From: a virus
Virus record (IMG/VR): IMGVR_UViG_3300036790_000218
Location: 1 to 64,000 of that record
Direction: 5' to 3' (one strand)
Length of the DNA: 64,000 bases
Within the stretch, counting starts at the first letter, position 1; every line of letters starts with the position of its first letter. The notes under the pieces are model-generated. The model saw only the letters and a program-made list of their open reading frames with translations. It ran no database searches and was not told the DNA's origin. Positions 58,065 to 64,000 of this stretch are shown one piece after another. Made by a program: the position numbers and the translations under genes.

Positions 58065-58822
58065 ACATCTACGCGCAGAAGATCCGCGACGCGCTGGCCG
58101 CCGCGTTCGACCCCGCCGCCCTCGCCGCCGCGTGGGCCGCGCTCCACCCCCGCCGCGGCCAGCGGCAGATCCTGCGCCAGTTCACCGCCCGCGCCCGCCA
58201 CGCCATCGAAACCGCGCTCGAACGCGTGCTGCGCCAACTGTGGCCGGAAGGGTGGGTGCTCGGCCAGCAGTCCGCCCGCGCGCTGACCGCCGCGCTCGGC
58301 GAGGTCGACTGGGCCGGGTGGACACCGGGCGATGCTGAGGCGGCCGAGCAGATCGCGGGCCCCGGTTTGCGGGAGCTGCTCGCCGAGTCCGGGGTGATCA
58401 TCCGGTCGATCGCGCAGACCCGGCTGGAGGAGCTGTCGGCGGTGCTCGAACAGCATCTTGCGTCCGATGAGGTGGTCCGGGAGATGGATCAGCCGAAGCC
58501 TCCCGTGCTGTCGGTGCAGTCCCTCGCGGACCAGCTGCGGGCGGTGCTGGACAACCCGGCCAGGGCGGAGCTGGTGGCGCAGGCGGAGATCGCGCGGGCG
58601 CAGTCGGCGGCGGCGATGCGTGCCTACGCCGAGGACGGCATCGCGGAGGGCGAGTGGTCGACGGCGGAGGATGCGAAGGTGTGCCCGCGGTGCGATCTGG
58701 CCGAGGCGGCCGGGCCCGTGCCGCTGGGAGCGTCGTTCCCGGGCGTGGAGGTGGCTGCGCCGCCGGGGCATCCGCGGTGCCGGTGCGCGCTGATCCCCGT
58801 GGTGGTCAGGAGGGCGGCGTGA
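58061..58822 (+). CDS. MuF-like head morphogenesis protein
   Basis: This 253-residue protein has a helical N-terminal part (QILRQFTARARHAIETALERVLRQL) and the hallmark C-terminal zinc-like motif of Mu gpF/SPP1 gp7-type proteins: KVCPRCDLAEA, then PPGHPRCRCALIPVV. Such proteins sit near the portal inside the capsid and can be injected or carry toxins. It overlaps the portal stop by four bases, the usual arrangement. Confidence 0.75.
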   Translation: MNIYAQKIRDALAAAFDPAALAAAWAALHPRRGQRQILRQFTARARHAIETALERVLRQLWPEGWVLGQQSARALTAALGEVDWAGWTPGDAEAAEQIAGPGLRELLAESGVIIRSIAQTRLEELSAVLEQHLASDEVVREMDQPKPPVLSVQSLADQLRAVLDNPARAELVAQAEIARAQSAAAMRAYAEDGIAEGEWSTAEDAKVCPRCDLAEAAGPVPLGASFPGVEVAAPPGHPRCRCALIPVVVRRAA

Positions 58823-59064
58823 ACCGGTCGGCGCGGTCGCTCGCCATCCTCGCCGCGGGTGCTGTGGCCGTCGGCGGGGTCGTCTGCCTGGTGCGCTGGT
58901 GGGATTCGTACTGGGCCCAGTACGTGGCGCAGAATATGCTGCCGCCGTCGGTGTGGACACTGGTCGGCATCGTGATCGCGCACGTCAGGTTGCATGCCAA
59001 GCTCGACGAGCATCATGAGGACATGAAAGCGCACGTCAGCGGCGTGGCCGGAGGACGGATGTGA
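58819..59064 (+). CDS. Small membrane protein with NRSxRSLA start, phage B copy
   Basis: This 81-residue protein starts at a GTG overlapping the previous stop. Its first residues (VNRSARSLAILAAGAVAV) closely match those of the phage A protein at 14663-15019. It has one hydrophobic segment plus a second (VWTLVGIVIAHV) and a His/Asp-rich end. The shared start in both phages suggests a conserved function or a piece exchanged between them. Confidence 0.5.
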   Translation: MNRSARSLAILAAGAVAVGGVVCLVRWWDSYWAQYVAQNMLPPSVWTLVGIVIAHVRLHAKLDEHHEDMKAHVSGVAGGRM

Positions 59065-59222
59065 AGGCCGCCGAGAAGCCGCAGCCGCCCGAGAGGATGT
59101 GCCCGGCCTGCGGGTCGACGGTCCCGGCCCCGGATGACGTGCTGGCCGAGCACGACAGCGGCGGCGCGCTGCAGATACGGTGTCCGGCTTCGGGCTGGAA
59201 GATCAAGGGAGAGCACAAGTGA
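59061..59222 (+). CDS. Tiny zinc-site protein
   Basis: This 53-residue protein (GTG 59061) has CPAC and a later RCPASGW, making a small zinc ribbon, followed by a basic end. It is coupled to both neighbours by GTGA overlaps. Confidence 0.5.
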   Translation: MKAAEKPQPPERMCPACGSTVPAPDDVLAEHDSGGALQIRCPASGWKIKGEHK

Positions 59223-59758
59223 AAGCCACCGAGACACGGCCCGACGGCACGGTCACCACGATCGAGACCAGCGACGGCGCGGCCAAAGCGACGTGGGACG
59301 GGGAGACGATCTCGGTTGGCCCGCTGGCCAAGGCCCGCCCCGAGCAGCGGTACACGCTGAACGTGATCTACCCGGCCAACAAGGCCGACGTGGTCCGCGC
59401 CATGGACAAGCACCGCGACTTCGCCACCCCCGAAGTCGTCGAGAAAGCCGCATGGGACTACATGCGCAACCACCGCGCGGTCGGCTTGTGTCACACCCCC
59501 GAGCAGGCCGCCAGCGTGGGCGCCGAGTTGCTGCAGGACGGCGCGGCTGACCTGGTCGAGTCCTACATCTACCGGGGCCCGGACTGGCAGGTGTCCGATG
59601 ACCTGATGGTCAAGGCGGGGGACTGGCTCGGCGGGTTCGTGTGGTCGCCGCCTGTGTGGGACCTGATCAAGGCGACGAAGCTGGGCGGCACGTCCGTCGA
59701 GGGCGGCGCGAAGCGGCGCAAGCCGTCTAAGGAAGCGATTGCGGGACTGAGATCGTGA
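59219..59758 (+). CDS. XkdF-like prohead protease (phage B)
   Basis: This 179-residue protein (GTG 59219) has the pattern of XkdF-type capsid maturation proteases: YPANKADV, HRDFATPEVVEKAAWDYMRNHRAVGL, then VESYIYRGPDWQV, VKAGDWLGGFVW and GTSVEGGAKRR. Conserved His and Ser residues lie in these blocks, but I cannot assign the catalytic triad with certainty. It lies after the MuF-like gene and before the scaffold-like gene, as expected. Confidence 0.75.
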   Translation: MKATETRPDGTVTTIETSDGAAKATWDGETISVGPLAKARPEQRYTLNVIYPANKADVVRAMDKHRDFATPEVVEKAAWDYMRNHRAVGLCHTPEQAASVGAELLQDGAADLVESYIYRGPDWQVSDDLMVKAGDWLGGFVWSPPVWDLIKATKLGGTSVEGGAKRRKPSKEAIAGLRS

Positions 59759-60060
59759 GCGCCGATCCGGACCGCGCATGCCCGCACGAGAACTTCGCCG
59801 CCAATGTCGAGGTCAACCGGCTGACGGACAGCGAGCAACCCGGCGCGGCGGTAACCGGATACGCGGCCAACATCACCGTGTGGTGCGCTGATTGCGAGGA
59901 GCGGTTCCGGTGGATCGGCGTCCAGGCCGGGCTTATGCCGGGCCGGCCGATGTGCTCCGTCGACGAGACCGAACTGCGCGCCCCGCTCCGGCCGGCGTCG
60001 GCCGATCCGGACTTTGGCCTGGGCATCCCGGGCTTCGCAGTGACCTACCGAAAGGGCTGA
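59755..60060 (+). CDS. Small protein with Cys/His motif, head region
   Basis: This 101-residue protein starts ADPDRACPHENFAANVEVNRL and has WCADCEERFRWIG in the middle, giving a Cys/His zinc site, and a beta-rich rest. Such small proteins are common beside protease genes in actinophage head operons. The function is unknown. Confidence 0.5.
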   Translation: MSADPDRACPHENFAANVEVNRLTDSEQPGAAVTGYAANITVWCADCEERFRWIGVQAGLMPGRPMCSVDETELRAPLRPASADPDFGLGIPGFAVTYRKG

Positions 60061-60063
60061 GCC

Positions 60064-61158
60064 ATGGGTGACACCGCGGTCGAGGACGACGAGCTGACCG
60101 AGTTCGAGCTGATCGAGGTCGAGAGCATCAAGGCTGTGCCGATGGGCGCGAACGGCTTCCCGCACCTGATCATGAAAGGCATCGCCGAGACCGGCCCGGA
60201 CACCGGCGCCGAGCCTTCCGCCAGGGACCTGGCCGTCAAGGCCGTTGTCAACGGCCAGATCGACGAGGGCCCCGACGTCGCCCTCGGCCAGCAGGTCATG
60301 CACCTCCTCGGCCAGGCCATCATCAACGAGGCGCAGGAAGTGTCGGCGGGGGCGTACGGCGAGACGGGTGACGTCGCGTTGCTGACCCGGGCCGCTGACA
60401 TGGTCGCCCGCTGGTGCGCGGGCGAGCAGGGCGGCTGCGGCTGCTGCGGCGAGTGCACCGGCCCGGGCTGCGGGTGCTGCTGGGAATGCTCTGGCACGGT
60501 CATGCACTCGGCGTGGGCCTATGAGGCGGACGAGGTTGCGAAGGCGCCGCGCGAGTTCACTGCGGCTGAGCGGAAGAAGCACGCCAAGGCGGGTAACGCC
60601 CTGCCGGACGGGTCGTATCCGATCCCGGACAAGGACGCGTTGCGGCGGGCGGCGATCCTGGCCCGGTCCAAGCACGGGAACTGGCAGGCGGCCGAGCGGC
60701 TGATCGCCCGGCGGGCGAAGGAACTCGGCGTGCCCAACCCGCTGACCGAAGCCGGCGACGGCAAGAGCGACAGCAAGAAGAGCACGGTTGCGGAACAGGA
60801 GACCGGTGTGGATACTGAGGGCCAGGACGACGGCATCACCAAGGCCGTCGCCGACGCTGTAGCAAAGGCCACTGCATCCTCAGAGGACCGCTTCAAGCAG
60901 GTCGAGGAACTGGCGGCAAAGGCTGAGCGGCGAGTCGGCCAGCTCGAAGAGCTGATCAAGTCGACACCCAGACCAGGCGGACCTGTCCTGTCCGCGGCCG
61001 CACGCCCCCAGGGTGCCTCGGCCGGCGCGGACGACTTTGCCGCCAAAGCAGCGCTCTACCGGGCCAAGGCCGACGCGGCCACCACCCCGGCGGACCGCGA
61101 AGGTTACCGCCAGCTCGCCCGCGAGTGCGACGCCAAAGCCGCCAAGATCACGGCCTGA
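60064..61158 (+). CDS. Scaffold-like protein with Cys cluster
   Basis: This 364-residue protein starts at ATG 60064. The N-terminal half contains an unusually dense cysteine cluster (GCGCCGECTGPGCGCCWECSG, with eight Cys within about 20 residues). It then has a helical DGSYPIPDKDALRRAAILARS segment, and a C-terminal coiled coil (EDRFKQVEELAAKAERRVGQLEELI). A long coiled coil directly before the capsid gene is typical of scaffolding proteins. The SYPIPDKDAL block resembles part of prohead protease-scaffold fusions. Confidence 0.6.
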   Translation: MGDTAVEDDELTEFELIEVESIKAVPMGANGFPHLIMKGIAETGPDTGAEPSARDLAVKAVVNGQIDEGPDVALGQQVMHLLGQAIINEAQEVSAGAYGETGDVALLTRAADMVARWCAGEQGGCGCCGECTGPGCGCCWECSGTVMHSAWAYEADEVAKAPREFTAAERKKHAKAGNALPDGSYPIPDKDALRRAAILARSKHGNWQAAERLIARRAKELGVPNPLTEAGDGKSDSKKSTVAEQETGVDTEGQDDGITKAVADAVAKATASSEDRFKQVEELAAKAERRVGQLEELIKSTPRPGGPVLSAAARPQGASAGADDFAAKAALYRAKADAATTPADREGYRQLARECDAKAAKITA

Positions 61159-61205
61159 ACCCGTCGCCCGGGCGCGCCCGAAATCCCCTCTGGAGTGACC
61201 CGGCG

Positions 61206-63116
61206 ATGCCCACCAGGCAAGACTTGTTCGGCGGTTCCCGTACCGGCGTGACCTGGGATCCCGCGTACCGCACCAACACCGAGCTGACCGCCGCGTTCGA
61301 GGACTACCTCAACGGCCCCGACGGCGTGGCCAAGGCCATCGCCCGCCACGAGGAAGGCCGCGACTACTTCCCCGGCCAGGGCAAGATCATGAAGGGTGTC
61401 CGGCCGCCGAAGGACTTCGACGACCTGCGGCAGGCCAACCTGGCCGCCTTGGAGCAGCTGACCAAGAGCGTCGGCGCCGAGCAGCTCGCTGCCATGTCGG
61501 CGCAGCTGGAGACGATGCGCGAGTCGCTGGCCAAGGACTGGGATTCCTCGTTCCCGGAGACCGGGACGTTCACCATCCCCAACCAGCTCGCCCCGATCGA
61601 CATGGAAGCCCCGGCCAAGCTGCTGGTGCCCCGGGAGACGCCGCTGGTCAACTCGATGCCGCGGGAGAACGACGGCATCGGCTCGGCCACGAATTACAAG
61701 CGGATCCTCGGCTGGTCCAACTCGGGTGTGGGCGGCGTGCCGGACCTGATGCCGTTCATGGCGTCAGAGTTCCCGTCCAGCCAGTCCACGTCGAACCTGC
61801 CGCAGTTCGGCGGCTACTCGAACACCACTGGCGGTGTCGCGTCGGGCGGCCTGGGCTTGCGCCGCGGCCAGAAGATCACCTACAAGGCCGACCAGGGCCA
61901 GGTCACCTACGTCGAGCTGTCCCTGTCCGACGTCGTGTCAACCAAGGCGTACTACATCGGCCAGGGCTACCAGGACGTCCGCCAGCTGTCGGCCACGGCG
62001 TTGCTGTGGGCGCACAAGGGCGGCGAAGAGCGCGCCATGCTGTACGGCCGCGGCGTCACCTCGATCGGCTACACCGGGCCGATCTCCGCGCCGACGTTCA
62101 GCGGCGCGGGAAACGTGGTCTCGGCCAGCACCGGGGGTTCGATCCCGGCGGGCACCTACTCGGTGATGCTGACCGCGATCGGCGGCGGCGGCGAGTCCGC
62201 GCCGTCCGCGGTGGTCACCTCCGGCACCGCGATCACCGCCACCGGCACGGTCACGATCACGTTCCCGCAGATCCCGTCCGGCGGCCTGGGCTGGAACATC
62301 TGGATGCTCAACGCCTCGTCGGGGAACTTCTTCTTCCAGGCCAGCGTGCCCAACGGCAACGCCACGTTCGTCCTGACCGCCTATAACAACACCGGGCCGA
62401 CCACGGCCAGCACGTCGATCGTTGACACCACGGCCAACCCGAACGGCTACGACGGGCTGCTGACCGTGCTGCTCAACCCGTCGCTGTCCGGGTACGTCGC
62501 CTCCTACGTGTCGTCCGGGGCGACGTCGCAGAACTCGGTCGGCGGCGGCGTGTCCGGGTCAACGGCGTGCGGCGACCAGCCGTGGCAGACCGCGTTCGCG
62601 GCCTTGTTCGGCGCGTCGACCCAGCCGGGGAACTACGGCATGAACTCCGGCGCCCCGTCGTGGCCGTGGACCGGCGGCACCGCCTACGGGCAGAAGCTGC
62701 TGGCCCGCCCGCAGGTCGTTTACGTGGACGGCACGGTCCGCGCGGCGATGGGCGCGTTCGTGCGCCGCACCGGCGGGTCGGCGTCGGCGTACCGGATCAT
62801 GCTGCAGGAGGACGTGACCGGCGGCATGCAGGTCGGCGCGATCGTCAACGGCATCGCCAACCAGACCACGGGTGACATGGTCGATTTCGACGTGCACCCG
62901 TATATGCCGGTCGGCAACAGCGTGATCTGGACGAAGACGCTGCCGTTCCCCGACTCGGAGATCACCAGCACGATCGTGGCCAAGAACGTGCAGGACTACC
63001 TGTACCAGATGTGGCCGCAGATCCAGTTCACCTACGACGCGTCGACCTATCAGCTCGGCAGCCTGATCTTCTACGCCCCGGCGTGGTCGGGTGCGATCAC
63101 CGGGTTGCTGGCATGA
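61206..63116 (+). CDS. Phage B major capsid protein with inserted beta domain
   Basis: This 636-residue protein starts at ATG 61206. It has the HK97-type order: an N-arm, an E-loop and P-domain region (LVPRETPLVNSMPRENDGIGSATNYKRILGWSNSG), YVELSLSDVVSTKAYYIGQGYQ, and a C-terminal A-domain (GDMVDFDVHPYMPVGNSVIWTKTLPF). Residues 292-406 are an inserted Ig-like/fibronectin-like beta domain (GTYSVMLTAIGGGGESAP, ..ITFPQIPSGGLGWNIWML). This makes it longer than usual. No homology to the phage A capsid proteins is visible. The upstream scaffold and protease suit it. Confidence 0.8.
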   Translation: MPTRQDLFGGSRTGVTWDPAYRTNTELTAAFEDYLNGPDGVAKAIARHEEGRDYFPGQGKIMKGVRPPKDFDDLRQANLAALEQLTKSVGAEQLAAMSAQLETMRESLAKDWDSSFPETGTFTIPNQLAPIDMEAPAKLLVPRETPLVNSMPRENDGIGSATNYKRILGWSNSGVGGVPDLMPFMASEFPSSQSTSNLPQFGGYSNTTGGVASGGLGLRRGQKITYKADQGQVTYVELSLSDVVSTKAYYIGQGYQDVRQLSATALLWAHKGGEERAMLYGRGVTSIGYTGPISAPTFSGAGNVVSASTGGSIPAGTYSVMLTAIGGGGESAPSAVVTSGTAITATGTVTITFPQIPSGGLGWNIWMLNASSGNFFFQASVPNGNATFVLTAYNNTGPTTASTSIVDTTANPNGYDGLLTVLLNPSLSGYVASYVSSGATSQNSVGGGVSGSTACGDQPWQTAFAALFGASTQPGNYGMNSGAPSWPWTGGTAYGQKLLARPQVVYVDGTVRAAMGAFVRRTGGSASAYRIMLQEDVTGGMQVGAIVNGIANQTTGDMVDFDVHPYMPVGNSVIWTKTLPFPDSEITSTIVAKNVQDYLYQMWPQIQFTYDASTYQLGSLIFYAPAWSGAITGLLA

Positions 63117-63244
63117 CGCGGGTGCGGTGTTACAGCGCGGTCGTCCCGGTCAAGACGACGAAGGCCAGCGGCCAGACGGTCCTGACCGAGGCCGGGGTGG
63201 CCGTGCAGGGCAGCGGCGGTGCCGAGACGAAGACGGTGACCTGA
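63113..63244 (+). CDS. Tiny head-region protein
   Basis: This is a 43-residue protein starting at an ATG overlapping the capsid stop. It is a simple beta-like sequence rich in Val, Thr and Gly. Similar tiny proteins follow capsid genes in actinophages. The function is unknown. Confidence 0.45.
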   Translation: MTRVRCYSAVVPVKTTKASGQTVLTEAGVAVQGSGGAETKTVT

Positions 63245-63510
63245 TGCCGCGGGTGATCATGGCGGAGGGCTGCCGGGAGATCGACGCCGGCGGCCGCCGC
63301 CACTACGCCCGCGGCGGCGCGAGGGGCTATGAGCAGGGCGGGTCGTTTGACATGGACGACCGGGCCGCCGCGCTGGCGGTGAAGGCTGGCGGGGCTATCG
63401 CGTCGGTCGGCGGCCCGGTCCGCGCCAGGGGCTGGGTGTGCCCGGGGTGCGGGTTCCGGGCGTTTATCCGCCGGTGCGGACGTTGCGGCGGCGATTGCGA
63501 GCGTGAATGA
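63244..63510 (+). CDS. Small zinc-ribbon head-region protein
   Basis: This 88-residue protein begins MPRVIMAEGCREIDAGGRRHYARG. Its C-terminal end has a four-cysteine ribbon (CPGCGFRAFIRRCGRCGG). The middle has a glycine-rich stretch. It starts one base into the previous stop. Role unknown. Confidence 0.5.
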   Translation: MPRVIMAEGCREIDAGGRRHYARGGARGYEQGGSFDMDDRAAALAVKAGGAIASVGGPVRARGWVCPGCGFRAFIRRCGRCGGDCERE

Positions 63511-63756
63511 ATGCGCGCCGTCGTAATCATGCCCGCGCCGGCTTTGTACCCGGGCGAGGCGCCTGTGCCTGTCCATGAGGCTGGCGTGGCGGTCCCGGGC
63601 CCGGGGGTGCGTCCCGACCCCGGGGCGCCGGATCCCGCGCCTGCACTCGTGGCCGAGGCGGGCAAGAACGGGTGCACCGGGCGCCGTGCCGACGGCGGCC
63701 TGTGCAACGGCAATGCCGGGCCGGACGGCCGGTGCGCCCGCCACAAGGACACCTGA
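63511..63756 (+). CDS. Small Pro-rich protein with zinc-like end
   Basis: This 81-residue protein has a Pro/Ala/Val-rich first part and a C-terminal GCTGRRADGGLCNGNAGPDGRC segment with a final His, similar to small-terminase zinc motifs. It is directly adjacent to the gene before and after. The function is unknown. Confidence 0.45.
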   Translation: MRAVVIMPAPALYPGEAPVPVHEAGVAVPGPGVRPDPGAPDPAPALVAEAGKNGCTGRRADGGLCNGNAGPDGRCARHKDT

Positions 63757-63758
63757 CC

Positions 63759-63881
63759 GTGTGCCAGAAGGCCGCGGCCAGCTCGGCGAAGGCCAGCAAG
63801 AACCGCAAGCGGGCCAAGGCCAGGGCGCGCAAAGCGTCGAAAGCCGGCCGGGGTCACGTCTGCCACGGCAAGAAGAAGTAG
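63759..63881 (+). CDS. Tiny Lys/Arg/Ala-rich protein
   Basis: This 40-residue protein (GTG 63759) is highly basic (SKNRKRAKARARKASKAGRG) with a Cys near each end (VCQK and HVCHGKKK). It may bind nucleic acid in the head. It may also be too short to be certain. Confidence 0.4.
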   Translation: MCQKAAASSAKASKNRKRAKARARKASKAGRGHVCHGKKK

Positions 63882-63895
63882 GGAGGTGACCGCTG

Positions 63896-64000
63896 GTGAC
63901 GATCCCCGTGCTGACCCCGCCGACGCAGGCTGAGCTGGCGGTCCCCTACCTCACCCCGGCCGGGTTCACTGCTTATCCGACGTGGCTGGACCTGGACAAC
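63896..64000 (+). CDS. Partial connector-like protein, continues beyond window
   Basis: GTG 63896 follows GGGAGGTGACC, a good ribosome binding site. The 35 visible codons begin VTIPVLTPPTQAELAVPYLTPA and end at the window edge. Its place after the capsid gene fits a head-tail connector. Too little is visible for a firm call. Confidence 0.5.
   Translation, partial: MTIPVLTPPTQAELAVPYLTPAGFTAYPTWLDLDN

Noticed and set aside
1-64000. The whole window as one phage genome
   Set aside because: Two unrelated large terminases, two portals, two protease types and unrelated capsid proteins are present, and a tRNA fragment plus integrase stands between them.

Overview
The window is very GC-rich, with dense overlapping genes, many GTG/TTG starts and several promoters placed so close to their start codons that the transcripts should be leaderless. 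It also holds a BldC-like regulator and an FtsK/TraB-type transfer protein with a DUF2637-type partner. Together these point to an actinobacterium of the Streptomyces/Streptosporangium kind. Almost everything is phage or mobile-element DNA. No chromosomal housekeeping gene was recognised apart from a fragment of tRNA-Lys(UUU). Two different sets of terminase, portal, protease and capsid genes are present, so the window holds two phages, called A and B here.

Phage A (about 0.1-32.6 kb). The large terminase, a short companion gene and a ribbon-helix-helix-like gene lie on the minus strand at 0.2-2.3 kb, diverging from a 30-kb plus-strand structural operon. That operon runs portal, ClpP-like protease with a His-rich stretch, major capsid, small head proteins, a second paralogous capsid gene and two predicted papain/C39-like proteins. 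It continues with connectors, membrane proteins (one VIT-like), tail tube, frameshifted tail chaperone, tape measure, and a series of fibres and spikes that includes a PhoD-like phosphatase. It closes with small membrane proteins, a glycoside-hydrolase-like protein (lysin candidate) and a strong hairpin terminator at 32.6 kb. The layout is that of a siphovirus.

Transfer segment (32.6-38.4 kb). A mostly minus-strand block resembles the transfer module of actinomycete integrative and conjugative elements (AICEs). It carries an FtsK/TraB-type translocase, a DUF2637-type membrane protein, a basic zinc-finger coiled-coil protein, small membrane proteins and two GntR-family regulators.

Junction and immunity (38.4-41.7 kb). 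A 3' fragment of tRNA-Lys(UUU) without its 5' half is a likely attachment core. Beside it are a tyrosine integrase, an XRE-like repressor, an excisionase-like protein and an HTH gene. Copies of a 12-bp sequence, GTGCACTCGCGT, flank both control regions and are good candidates for shared repressor operators. The simplest reading is two prophages integrated in tandem at one tRNA-Lys gene, with A to the left of the fragment and B to the right. An excised or circular attP is the alternative.

Phage B (38.5 kb to the right edge). The early operon carries many small zinc-ribbon and membrane proteins, a BldC-like regulator, a PD-(D/E)XK exonuclease, a RecT-like annealing protein and a RusA-like resolvase. 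It also has a protein with 18 exact 12-bp repeats, and a putative replication initiator whose gene contains five 19-bp palindromes followed by an AT-richer stretch, as in lambda O/ori. The packaging and head genes follow: small and large terminase, portal with an apparent frameshift at a C7 tract, MuF-like protein, XkdF-like protease, scaffold-like protein, a capsid protein with an inserted beta domain, and the start of the connector genes. Tail genes of B would lie beyond the window.
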